DNA of 64,000 nt, taken from CALJDF01 sp038121105. GTDB lineage: Bacteria > Pseudomonadota > Alphaproteobacteria > SHVP01. Below, piece after piece: positions 36,560-44,750 of this stretch. The notes beneath the pieces are model-generated. The model was not told the origin of the DNA. It worked only from the letters and a program-made list of their open reading frames with translations, and made no database searches. Both the position numbers and the translations under genes were made by a program. The DNA lies in contig JAYONB010000003.1 in NCBI GenBank assembly GCA_038121105.1, forward strand, positions 186,001-250,000. The letters run 5' to 3'. Numbering within the stretch: the stretch's first letter is position 1; each line of letters begins with the position of its first letter.

Positions 36560-37461
36560 AAAACGTCTCCTGCCGGCGCCGCGCGCAAGCCAAGGATGTG
36601 GCAAATCGCGTAGGTCAAATCGGCGCGGTTAAGCGTGTAAAAATGAAACTCGTTGATCCCGGCTGCTTGTAGACGACGGCATTGCTCTGCGGCAATGGTT
36701 GCACCGACGAGCTTGCGGGTCTCACTGTCTTTTTCGGTGCCGTCAAACAACCGATGCATCCAGTGCGGCACGTCCGCGCCGCACATGCCGCAAAACCGAA
36801 CCGTCCCTTCGAAGTTCGACACCGGCATGATGCCGGGAACCACCGGCACCTCGATCCCGGCCGCTCGGACCTTCTCGAGCCAGCGCAGATAGACATCCGG
36901 GTCGAAAAACACCTGGGTGATGGCGCGCGACGCACCGGCATCGATCTTGCGCTTGAGATAGTCGATGTCGGCCTCGGGGCTCGCGGCATCGACATGAACT
37001 TCCGGATAGGCCGCAACACTAATTTCGAAATCGGCCACCTTCTTGAGCCCGGCTACGAGCTCGGCCGCATTTCCATAGCCGTCCTCGTGGGGCACGAAGG
37101 AGGGATCGTTCTGCGGCGGATCGCCACGAAGCGCGACGATGTGGCGCACACCCGCTTCCCAATACCCCGCGGCGACCTCGTCGATTTCGGCCCGGCTGGC
37201 GCCGACGCAGGTCAGGTGCGCCGCAGGGATCAGCGCGGTGTCCTTGAGAAGACGCACCACCGTGGCATGGGTTCGCTCGCGCGTACTCCCGCCGGCGCCG
37301 TAGGTCACCGAAACAAACCTCGGACCAAGCGGTTCGAGACGTTTGATCGACCCCCATAGAATCTCGCTCATCTTGTCCGTCTTGGGCGGAAAGAACTCGA
37401 ACGACACCTGCGGCGGCGCACTGGTGTTCTCGTGGGTAATCAGGCCGTGGAATGCGTTCAT
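36556..37461 (-). CDS. metF: 5,10-methylenetetrahydrofolate reductase
   Basis: FAD enzyme (301 aa) that makes 5-methyl-THF for methionine synthase. The TIM barrel has VSFEFFPPKT near the start (catalytic Glu), VSVTYGAGGSTR, ALRGDPP, ITQVFFDPDVYLRW, and PGIMPVSNF. The start ATG overlaps the stop of the regulator gene. Fits the operon logic: folate methyl supply plus methyl transfer. Confidence 0.97.
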   Translation of the reverse strand: MNAFHGLITHENTSAPPQVSFEFFPPKTDKMSEILWGSIKRLEPLGPRFVSVTYGAGGSTRERTHATVVRLLKDTALIPAAHLTCVGASRAEIDEVAAGYWEAGVRHIVALRGDPPQNDPSFVPHEDGYGNAAELVAGLKKVADFEISVAAYPEVHVDAASPEADIDYLKRKIDAGASRAITQVFFDPDVYLRWLEKVRAAGIEVPVVPGIMPVSNFEGTVRFCGMCGADVPHWMHRLFDGTEKDSETRKLVGATIAAEQCRRLQAAGINEFHFYTLNRADLTYAICHILGLRAAPAGDVL

Positions 37462-38420
37462 GACGCGCGCGCCTCTTCCGCAAGGGGTTTTTCGCCATGC
37501 CACACCGTAACGGTCAGTGGATCTCCATCGAGATGCACCGGCGCGCCGGCAATGAGGCCGGTCGCCTGCATCCACCCGGTGACCTCGGCATCGGGAAACC
37601 CAAGCCGCCGGTGCGCATGTTCCTCCCGCAGCGACTCGACATCGTGGGGTGCAAAGTCGGCGACGACCATGATCCCGCCGGGTCGGAGCACCCGCTCACC
37701 CTCGGCCAACACGCCGGCCGGCTCGTCGGCGAAATGCAGAACTTGATGATAGGTCACCGTATCGACCGATCTTTCGGGAAACGGGAGGCTGTGCATGTCG
37801 GCATGCCGCACCCGACAATGCTTGAGGTCGGGTCGGTCGATATTGGCCCGCGCTAGACCCAGCATCTCATGAGACAGGTCAACGCCGATGGCCTCATCGG
37901 CCGCCGGACCCAGCAGTTCAAGCATGCGCCCGGCACCGGTCCCGACATCGACCAAGGTGCCCACCGGCCGTCCTTGGAACAGGCGCTGCATCACCGACTC
38001 GACATTGGACTCCGGCACGTGCATCTGGCGCACCTCGTTCCAATGCTCGGCGTTGGCCCGGAAGTAGGCGGTCGCCGCGTCGGCTCGGTGGCGACGGACC
38101 GCCTCCAGGCGCGCCAAATCTCCGTCCTCATCCCCGGAATCGTCCGGCAGGAGCTCGACGAGGCGGGCAGACAGATCGCCGGCTTCGCCGTGACTGGCGA
38201 GTCGGCAAAAAACCCATGTCCCCTCTCGGAAACGTTCAATGAGGCCGGCATCGTCCAGCAGTTTGAGGTGGCGGGATACCCGGGGCTGGCTCTGCCCCAA
38301 TATCTGGGTCAGTTCGCTCACCGTCAGTTCGGCACGGGACAACAGGCCCAGAATCCGCAGCCGGGTCGGCTCGCCGGCCGCCCGCAAGCCGCCTAAGAGA
38401 ATATCCAAGGAAACCGCCAT
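37458..38420 (-). CDS. ArsR-type regulator fused to SAM methyltransferase domain
   Basis: Protein of 320 aa: winged-helix ArsR domain (about residues 8-95, SELTQILGQSQPRVSRHLKLLDDAG as recognition region) followed by a class I methyltransferase domain (about 130-300, LVDVGTGAGRMLELLG as SAM/SAH loop). Such fusions head met operons in Alphaproteobacteria and resemble the SAH-sensing SahR regulators; SAH sensing here is inferred. The ArsR cysteine metal site is absent. Transcript looks leaderless (see the promoter entry). First gene of regulator-metF-metH. Confidence 0.88.
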   Translation of the reverse strand: MAVSLDILLGGLRAAGEPTRLRILGLLSRAELTVSELTQILGQSQPRVSRHLKLLDDAGLIERFREGTWVFCRLASHGEAGDLSARLVELLPDDSGDEDGDLARLEAVRRHRADAATAYFRANAEHWNEVRQMHVPESNVESVMQRLFQGRPVGTLVDVGTGAGRMLELLGPAADEAIGVDLSHEMLGLARANIDRPDLKHCRVRHADMHSLPFPERSVDTVTYHQVLHFADEPAGVLAEGERVLRPGGIMVVADFAPHDVESLREEHAHRRLGFPDAEVTGWMQATGLIAGAPVHLDGDPLTVTVWHGEKPLAEEARAS

Positions 38421-38426
38421 GCCCGA

Positions 38427-38454
38427 GATATAAAGATATGTTTATGTTTGTCAA
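38427..38454 (-). promoter_or_regulatory. met operon promoter with embedded operator
   Basis: Minus strand TTGACA (38449-38454, consensus -35), 16-bp spacer, TATATC -10 (38427-38432). An AT-rich imperfect dyad (38428-38445, 12 of 18 positions symmetric) fills spacer and -10, a typical repressor position; the ArsR-methyltransferase product is the likely ligand. The -10 ends 6 nt before the ATG, so the mRNA should be leaderless. Confidence 0.65.
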
Positions 38455-38532
38455 AGTGTTTGTTGTGCGAGACCCCGCCTCCTTGTGCCTTCTCGGCGGG
38501 TTGCTACTACATGAGCGAAACGAGGTGCGACA

Positions 38533-38637
38533 ATGACGCAACACTGGTGGCCTGAAAGCCGCGTCGGCGTCTTCAGCTTGCTGGTTTTGGTAGGGGCCCT
38601 GTGCTACTCAAGAGCCCGCGTTTTTGGCCTGGGATGA
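38533..38637 (+). CDS. Possible 34-aa membrane peptide
   Basis: Short frame in the regulator-mlaA gap: ATG start, GAGGTG about 7 nt upstream, and a hydrophobic stretch VGVFSLLVLVGALCY. Its stop overlaps the start of another tiny frame by ATGA. No family recognised; could be chance. Confidence 0.2.
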   Translation: MTQHWWPESRVGVFSLLVLVGALCYSRARVFGLG

Positions 38638-38699
38638 TGACCCGTTTGGCCGCGCTCTTGTTTGGCTTCGCGTGGTTATCGGAGGGGGCTCATGTCTAG
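38634..38699 (+). CDS. Possible 21-aa hydrophobic peptide
   Basis: Starts in the stop codon of the previous small frame (ATGA) and has a hydrophobic core LAALLFGFAWL. No family. A GGAGGGGG sequence near its end lies about 50 nt before the mlaA start. Could be chance. Confidence 0.15.
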   Translation: MMTRLAALLFGFAWLSEGAHV

Positions 38700-38735
38700 G
38701 ATTAAGTGGTCTGTTTTCCTGAATAGGTTTGAGCG

Positions 38736-39518
38736 TTGAACCCATTGTCTAAAGTTTCACCCCGGGCGGTTTTGGCTTCGGCGGCGCTCTTTGTCGTGGC
38801 CGCCTGCGCCACGCCGGGCAACGAACCCGGCCAAATCGCCGACCCATTGGAACCGGTCAATCGCTACATCTTTGCGGCCAACCTCGCGGTGGACACCACC
38901 GTGATCGAGCCGGTCGCGACGTTATACCGCGATTTCGTGCCCGATCCGGCGCGCGACAGCGTGCGTAACTTCCTGCGCAATCTGGAATCGCCTGTGATCC
39001 TGGCCAACGATGTCCTCCAGCGCGATCTGGACGCCGCTGGGGTTACGACGAAGCGGTTTTTCATCAATACGACCCTTGGCGTTCTGGGCCTTTTCGACCC
39101 CGCCACGGACATGGGCCTCCCGCGACGCGACGAGGACTTCGGGCAAACGCTGGGCACCTACGGGGTTGGTCCCGGGATCTATCTCGTTCTACCGATCCTA
39201 GGCCCGTCAAGCTTGCGCGACGCCGCGGGCAATGTCGTCGATTACTACTTCGACCCACTGAACTACTACGCCGACAACACCGATCGCGGCCACCTTACGG
39301 TTTTGCGGGCCGGCATTCGTGGTATCGACGCCCGCGCCCGGACGATTGAGACGCTGGACGAGATCGAGCGCACCTCGATCGACTTCTACGCGACGATCCG
39401 CAGCCTTTATCACCAGCGCCGCCAGAGCGACATTCGCAACGGATCCGCACCGTCGCTGCCCAAGCTCGACTTGACCGGCGACACCGAAGAAGACCGCACG
39501 GCCTCGCTGGAAGACTGA
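38736..39518 (+). CDS. mlaA: Outer-membrane lipid asymmetry lipoprotein MlaA (VacJ)
   Basis: Lipoprotein (260 aa) that removes phospholipids from the outer leaflet of the outer membrane. A lipoprotein signal ends with the lipobox VAAC (Cys24). Family marks: DPLEPVNRYIFAAN, the FLRNLESPVILANDVLQ segment, GLPRRDEDFGQTLGTYGVGPGIYLVLPILGPS and RDAAGNVVDYYFDP. TTG start. Followed 10 nt later by an MlaC-type gene; the MlaFEDB importer genes are not in the window. Confidence 0.94.
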   Translation: MNPLSKVSPRAVLASAALFVVAACATPGNEPGQIADPLEPVNRYIFAANLAVDTTVIEPVATLYRDFVPDPARDSVRNFLRNLESPVILANDVLQRDLDAAGVTTKRFFINTTLGVLGLFDPATDMGLPRRDEDFGQTLGTYGVGPGIYLVLPILGPSSLRDAAGNVVDYYFDPLNYYADNTDRGHLTVLRAGIRGIDARARTIETLDEIERTSIDFYATIRSLYHQRRQSDIRNGSAPSLPKLDLTGDTEEDRTASLED

Positions 39519-39528
39519 GGCAAGCACG

Positions 39529-40134
39529 ATGATGAGACTTCGCCCGTTCCTACTGGCGCTTGTCCTAGCCGCGGCGTTCTCGATCAACGCGGTGGCGCAA
39601 CAGGCCCAAGCGGATACCGAAAAGTTCATTGCCAGCCTGGGTGACCGCGCCTTGCAGGTGCTGGTGGTCGACTCGCAGAGCGAAGCCGAACGCGAAGATG
39701 CCTTTCGCGGATTGTTGAGCGAAGGGTTCGACCTGCGCTTGATCAGTCGTTACGCGCTGGGCCGTTATTGGCGCCGCGCCACCAAAGAACAACGCGCCGA
39801 ATACGCCAAGCTGTTTGAAGACTTCATTGTCGAGACCTATGTCGCGCGGCTTAGCGAGTACAGCGGCGAAACGCTCAAGGTAGTGAGCTCGCGCCCCGAC
39901 GATCAGGACACCATCGTACATTCGGAGATCGTGCGCGACGGCCGCCCGCCGATCCGGGTCGATTGGCGCGTGCGGAACGGCGACGAGCAACTCAAGATCA
40001 TCGATGTCGTCGTCGAAGGCGTCAGCATGTTGCTGACCCAGCGCGACGAGTTCGCCTCGGTGATCCAGCGCTCGGGCGGCAATGTCGAAGGGCTGCTCGC
40101 ACGGCTGCGCGAGAAGAGCGGCGACGGCGAGTAA
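39529..40134 (+). CDS. mlaC: MlaC/Ttg2D family periplasmic phospholipid carrier
   Basis: Periplasmic protein (201 aa) with signal peptide (cleavage after INAVAQ, about residue 23). The MlaC fold is recognisable from ADTEKFIASLGDRALQVL, FDLRLISRYALGRYWRRAT and FEDFIVETYVARLSEYSGE. It would shuttle lipid between MlaA and the inner-membrane Mla complex. Adjacent to mlaA as in many Alphaproteobacteria. Confidence 0.9.
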   Translation: MMRLRPFLLALVLAAAFSINAVAQQAQADTEKFIASLGDRALQVLVVDSQSEAEREDAFRGLLSEGFDLRLISRYALGRYWRRATKEQRAEYAKLFEDFIVETYVARLSEYSGETLKVVSSRPDDQDTIVHSEIVRDGRPPIRVDWRVRNGDEQLKIIDVVVEGVSMLLTQRDEFASVIQRSGGNVEGLLARLREKSGDGE

Positions 40135-40137
40135 CGC

Positions 40138-40842
40138 CTAACCCGACCGGCCGAGCCGGTACAATTCCATGTTGGTCAGGTATTTGCCGGTCTTGATCGG
40201 ATCGTAGGGCGTGAAGTTGAGCGTCCGCACGAAACGGCGAATGATTTCGCCATCGACCACATCGGCATCGATGACGTTGAGACAACCGGTGTCTTGTTCG
40301 AACGACGCCATACCCTCGGGGCCGCCGTGGGTCACCCAACTGAGCACCGCGCGGTTGGTGCCGCCGTGGCAGACCAGCAGCGCCGTCGTCCAATCGTTGC
40401 GCGCCAAGAGCGCTTCGGTGGCGTCGGCGATGCGGCGATAGAACGCCGCGAATTCCTCGCCCCCGGCAAAGCACGCGCCGGGTTGATGGGCGGTCTCGAA
40501 GCCATAGACGAACTCGGCTTCGATGCGCTCGGGCGTGAGGTCGGCAAAATGGCCCGTTTTGATTTCCCGCAGGGCGCCGATCTCGTCGATGGGCACGTCT
40601 CGACCGCCTAGCGCCGCCTCGAGAGTTTGCTTGGTCCGCAGCAAGCCGGTGTGTCCGGCCAGATCGAAGGAAATATCGGCCAACGCCTCGCCCATCAAGG
40701 CCGCTTGGCGGCGGCCTTTTTCGGTGAGTTCCACCGCATCGGGATCGGCCACGCCCTTGCCGGCGAATTTGTAGTCGACCTCGCCGTGGCGCATCAGATA
40801 GATGCGGCGGCGGCCTTGGGTGCCGGGCAGGCCGAGCGTCAT
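40138..40842 (-). CDS. Histidine phosphatase family protein
   Basis: Branch-1 histidine phosphatase/phosphoglycerate-mutase-like protein (234 aa). The catalytic RHG is in YLMRHGEVDY, the second histidine in LLVCHGGTNRAVL, with conserved Arg in LLRTKQTLEAAL and Glu in ALREIKTG. Substrate unknown; such proteins act on small phosphorylated metabolites. Lies 4 nt after ettA, likely co-transcribed. Confidence 0.88.
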   Translation of the reverse strand: MTLGLPGTQGRRRIYLMRHGEVDYKFAGKGVADPDAVELTEKGRRQAALMGEALADISFDLAGHTGLLRTKQTLEAALGGRDVPIDEIGALREIKTGHFADLTPERIEAEFVYGFETAHQPGACFAGGEEFAAFYRRIADATEALLARNDWTTALLVCHGGTNRAVLSWVTHGGPEGMASFEQDTGCLNVIDADVVDGEIIRRFVRTLNFTPYDPIKTGKYLTNMELYRLGRSG

Positions 40843-40846
40843 CCGG

Positions 40847-42526
40847 TCAGTCTCTCGGGAATTGTTTGTACTTGATGCGATGCGGTTGGCTGGCGGACTC
40901 GCCGAAGCGGCGTTTGAAATCGGCCTCGTAGTCTTGGTAGTTGCCGGCGAACCACTCGACATGGCTATCGCCCTCGAAGGCGAGGATGTGCGTCGCGATG
41001 CGGTCGAGGAACCAACGGTCATGACTGATGACCAAGACGCAGCCGGAAAACGCATCAAGCGCGTCTTCGAGCGCCCGCAAAGTATCGACATCGAGGTCGT
41101 TGGTCGGCTCGTCGAGCAGCAACACGTTGGCGCCCGACTTCAGCATCTTGGCGAGATGGACGCGGTTGCGCTCCCCACCCGATAGCTGACCGACTTTCTT
41201 TTGCTGGTCGGCACCCTTGAAGTTGAAGGCACCGACATAGGCGCGGCTTTGAATCTTGCGCTTGCCGAGATCGATCTCGTCGTTGCCTTCGGAGATTTCT
41301 TCCCAGACCGTCTTGTCGGGGGAAAGCGTATCGCGACTTTGATCGACGTAGCCGAGCTTGACCGTCTCACCCAGACGCAAGCTGCCGCCGTCGGGCGCTT
41401 CCTGTTCGGTGAGCATGCGGAAGAACGTCGTCTTGCCGGCGCCGTTGGGTCCGATGATGCCGACGATGGCGCCCGGCGGCACCTTGAGCGAGAGGTCGTC
41501 GATCAAGAGCTGATCGCCGAAACCTTTCTTTAGGTGCTCGATTTCGATCACCAGATCGCCCAGGCGCGGCGGCGGCGGAATGAGGATCTGCGCGGTGCCC
41601 ATCGCGCGTTCTTGTTCTTGGCGCAACAAATCTTCGTAGGCGTTGATACGGGCGCGGCCTTTGGCTTGGCGTGCCTTGGGCGTTTGGCGGATCCATTCGA
41701 GCTCGTGCTTCAGCGTACGCTGGCGTGCCTCTTCCTGACGACCTTCTTGGACGAGGCGCTTTTCTTTTTGTTCGAGCCACGACGAATAATTGCCTTCCCA
41801 AGGAATGCCGTGGCCACGGTCGAGTTCCAAGATCCACCCCGCGACGTTGTCGAGGAAATAGCGATCATGGGTGACGGCGACGACCGTGCCCTCGTAGTCG
41901 GCGAGAAAGCGTTCGAGCCAAGCCACGGATTCGGCGTCGAGGTGGTTGGTCGGCTCGTCGAGCAACAGCATATCGGGCCGCTCGAGCAACAAGCGACACA
42001 ACGCGACGCGGCGACGTTCGCCGCCCGAGAGTTTGGCGATGTCGGCATCCCCGGCGGGACAACGCAGCGCATCCATGGCGATCTCGGCGGTGCGCTCGAT
42101 CTCCCAGCCGTTCGCCGCGTCGATCTTTTCCTGCAATTCGCCTTGTTCGGCGAGAAGCGCGTTCATCTCATCGTCTTCCATCGGCTCGGCGAACTTTTCA
42201 CCGATCTCCTCGAAGCGTTTGAGCATCGCGGCGGTTTCGCCCACGCCGTCGAGGACGTTGGCAAGCACGTCCTTGCTAGAATCGAGTTGGGGCTCCTGTT
42301 CGAGATAACCGACCCGCAGCCCGTCAGCCGCCCAAGCCTCGCCGACGAATTCGGTTTCCTGGCCCGCCATGATACGCAGCAGGGTGGATTTCCCGGCTCC
42401 GTTGAGGCCCAGCACGCCGATCTTGGCGCCGGGCAGAAACGAGAGAGAAATGTCCTTCAGGACCTGTCGACCGCCCGGATAGGTCTTGCTCAGGCCGATC
42501 ATCGTGTAGACGTATTGGACTGCCAT
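40847..42526 (-). CDS. ettA: Energy-dependent translational throttle protein EttA
   Basis: ABC-F protein (559 aa) that binds the ribosomal E site and gates elongation by ATP/ADP level. Two ABC cassettes: Walker A GLNGAGKST and GPNGAGKTT, signatures LSGGERRRV and LSGGERNRV, and LLLDEPTNHLD / LLLDEPTNDLD. The EttA-specific start VQYVYTMIGLSK and end RIKYKQFPRD match the family, and the linker arm lies near residues 245-320. Start ATG 42526 gives the standard N-terminus. Confidence 0.96.
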   Translation of the reverse strand: MAVQYVYTMIGLSKTYPGGRQVLKDISLSFLPGAKIGVLGLNGAGKSTLLRIMAGQETEFVGEAWAADGLRVGYLEQEPQLDSSKDVLANVLDGVGETAAMLKRFEEIGEKFAEPMEDDEMNALLAEQGELQEKIDAANGWEIERTAEIAMDALRCPAGDADIAKLSGGERRRVALCRLLLERPDMLLLDEPTNHLDAESVAWLERFLADYEGTVVAVTHDRYFLDNVAGWILELDRGHGIPWEGNYSSWLEQKEKRLVQEGRQEEARQRTLKHELEWIRQTPKARQAKGRARINAYEDLLRQEQERAMGTAQILIPPPPRLGDLVIEIEHLKKGFGDQLLIDDLSLKVPPGAIVGIIGPNGAGKTTFFRMLTEQEAPDGGSLRLGETVKLGYVDQSRDTLSPDKTVWEEISEGNDEIDLGKRKIQSRAYVGAFNFKGADQQKKVGQLSGGERNRVHLAKMLKSGANVLLLDEPTNDLDVDTLRALEDALDAFSGCVLVISHDRWFLDRIATHILAFEGDSHVEWFAGNYQDYEADFKRRFGESASQPHRIKYKQFPRD

Positions 42527-42642
42527 GGCTCGCGCACGTTTGTGAGGATTGGCGGGCTTGTAGCGGATGGCGAAACCCATCGCAAGCGTTGCCCTGGGCG
42601 GCGAACGCGGGCACAGTCCGGGCAACCTTCAAGTAGGTCTTT

Positions 42643-43899
42643 GTGAACTACCTCCTTTTTGTTGCGCGCAACCGCGGCTTTCTCGGCTTCGGGATGCTGA
42701 TGATGTTCTCGTCGAGCTTCGGCCAGACGTATTTCATTAGCCTGTTCGGGGCCGAGTTGCGTGCCGAGTTCGGGCTGAGCCACGGCGACGTCGGCCTGAT
42801 GTACTCGGTGGCGACGTTCGCCAGCGGCATGACGCTGATCTGGCTAGGGCGCAAGATCGACCAGCACGACTTGCGGTTCTATTCCCTGGCGACCTGCGCC
42901 GGCATGATCTTCGCCACGGTGTTCATCGCGCTGATCCCGGCGGGTGGCTTTCTGTTCATCGCGTTCTACCTCTTGCGCCTGACAGGCCAAGGTTTGCTGA
43001 GCCACATCGGGGTGACCAGCATGGCGCGGTACTTCGACCGCGACCGCGGCAAGGCCATCAGCATTGCGGCGATGGGTTTGCCGGTGGGCGAAGCGTTCCT
43101 GCCGATCATCGTGGTGACGTTGGTCGCGGCGATCGGCTGGCGCGGCACTTGGCTGACGACCACCGCCTTTATCGTCGTGGTACTGGTGCCGGCGACTCTA
43201 TTGTTGCTGCGCGGACACACGGCGCGCCACGACGCCTGGGCCAAGGAAACCGAAAAAGCGCAGATCGCTTCGGACGAAGGGCATGGGCAACGCCAATGGC
43301 GCTTGGGCGAGGTGGTCCGCGACACGCGGTTTTGGTTCGTCGCCGCCGCGGCCCTGACGCCGGGCTTTGTGATGACGGGTTTGTTCTTCCACCAAGTCCA
43401 TCTGGCCGACGCCAAAGGATGGTCGCTGCCGTGGCTGGCGACGACGTTCCTGGGCTACGCGATCTCGGTGGTGGCGACGTCGATGCTGACCGGGCCGATG
43501 GTCGATCGGTTTCGTGCCTCACGCCTATTGCCCTACTACCTGCCGCCGCTCGGACTGGCGATGCTGACGCTGGTGCTGTTCAATCATCCGGCCTCGGCTT
43601 TGATCTATATGGTCCTGGCCGGGATGAGCATCGGCGCCGGACACACGCTGGTGATGTCGATGTGGGCCGAGGTGTACGGCACCGCCCATCTCGGCGCGAT
43701 ACGCTCGCTTGTGCAGGCATTGATGGTGGCGATCAGCGCGATGTCGCCGTTCATTTTCGGCGAGCTGTTCGATATCGGGGTCACTGTCGAGACCATCGCC
43801 GGGGCGTGCCTGGCCTACACGCTGGCGGCGACGGTGGTTCTAAAGATTGCGTTCCGCGGGGTCGCCGATCCGCGTCGCGAAGTGGAGAAGACGTCATGA
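42643..43899 (+). CDS. MFS transporter
   Basis: Twelve-segment major facilitator protein (418 aa). N-terminal half (about 1-180) with the loop SVATFASGMTLIWLGRKIDQHD at the usual RXXXR region; a long cytoplasmic loop (about 190-225) before the second half. Substrate unknown; the overall look is of monocarboxylate/oxalate-type MFS proteins. GTG start; divergent from ettA with 116 bp between. Its stop overlaps the next gene start (ATGA). Confidence 0.88.
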   Translation: MNYLLFVARNRGFLGFGMLMMFSSSFGQTYFISLFGAELRAEFGLSHGDVGLMYSVATFASGMTLIWLGRKIDQHDLRFYSLATCAGMIFATVFIALIPAGGFLFIAFYLLRLTGQGLLSHIGVTSMARYFDRDRGKAISIAAMGLPVGEAFLPIIVVTLVAAIGWRGTWLTTTAFIVVVLVPATLLLLRGHTARHDAWAKETEKAQIASDEGHGQRQWRLGEVVRDTRFWFVAAAALTPGFVMTGLFFHQVHLADAKGWSLPWLATTFLGYAISVVATSMLTGPMVDRFRASRLLPYYLPPLGLAMLTLVLFNHPASALIYMVLAGMSIGAGHTLVMSMWAEVYGTAHLGAIRSLVQALMVAISAMSPFIFGELFDIGVTVETIAGACLAYTLAATVVLKIAFRGVADPRREVEKTS

Positions 43900-44750
43900 C
43901 CGAGCAAGCGCGCCCGAATACCGATCAGGCCGAATTCTGGAACGGCCCCGGCGGCGAGACCTGGACCACGCAACGCGATCGCTTCAACACCATGCTGCGC
44001 CCCATCGGTCTGGCGGCCATCGCGCGTGCTGCCCCGCAAGCCGGCGAGCATGTGTTGGATGTCGGCTGCGGGACGGGCGAGACGACGGGCGACCTCGCCC
44101 GCCACGTCGCACCGGGCGGCTCGGTGACCGGGCTCGACATCTCCGAACTGATGCTGGCCGAAGCGCGGCGGTTCAACCAAGACCACGACGTGCCGGTGAC
44201 GTTTCACGCCGCCGACGCCCAATTGCATGCCTTCGAGGAGGCCGCGTTCGATCTGGTGTTCTCGCGCTTTGGCGTGATGTTCTTCGAAGACAGCGTGGCG
44301 GCGTTCGCCAATCTGCGACGGGCGCTGAAGCCCGAAGGTCGACTCGCGTTTGCCTGTTGGCAGAGCGTCGAGCGCAACGGTTGGGTGCATGTGCCGCGCG
44401 ATATCGTCGCCAAGCACATCGCCCTAGAAGGGCCCACCGATCCGACCGCGCCGGGCCCGTTTGCGTTCGGGCCCGAAGGCCGTGCCGCCGGCTTGCTGCG
44501 CGACGCGGGTTTTCGCGACATCGCGGTCGAGGCACACGACACCGAGGTGACGATGGGCGGCGGCGGCTCGGTCGAAGCCGCAGTCCATGCGGTGACCGAT
44601 CAAGGCCCGCTGTCACGCGCGATCCACGATGCGCCTGAGGACGTGCAGCAGCGCATTCGCGAGGATCTGACCGAAGCCTTGGCGCACCATGCCGATGACG
44701 ACGCGGTGCGTCTGGGCGCGGGCGTCTGGCTGGTGACCGCCCGAGCTTAG
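43896..44750 (+). CDS. Class I SAM-dependent methyltransferase
   Basis: Methyltransferase (284 aa) of the UbiE/COQ5-like Methyltransf_11/25 group. SAM loop VLDVGCGTGETTGDLA (about 48-63), acidic TGLDISELML, and the FSRFGVMFFEDSVAAFANLRRALKPEG region. Substrate unknown. Translationally coupled to the MFS gene. Stop overlaps the convergent hydrolase by TTAG. Confidence 0.88.
   Translation: MTEQARPNTDQAEFWNGPGGETWTTQRDRFNTMLRPIGLAAIARAAPQAGEHVLDVGCGTGETTGDLARHVAPGGSVTGLDISELMLAEARRFNQDHDVPVTFHAADAQLHAFEEAAFDLVFSRFGVMFFEDSVAAFANLRRALKPEGRLAFACWQSVERNGWVHVPRDIVAKHIALEGPTDPTAPGPFAFGPEGRAAGLLRDAGFRDIAVEAHDTEVTMGGGGSVEAAVHAVTDQGPLSRAIHDAPEDVQQRIREDLTEALAHHADDDAVRLGAGVWLVTARA

Noticed and set aside
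38421..38735. SAM or SAH riboswitch upstream of the met operon
   Set aside because: The promoter sits 6 nt from the regulator start codon, so there is no leader to hold one, and I saw no conserved SAM-I, SAM-II or SAH element in the gap on either strand.
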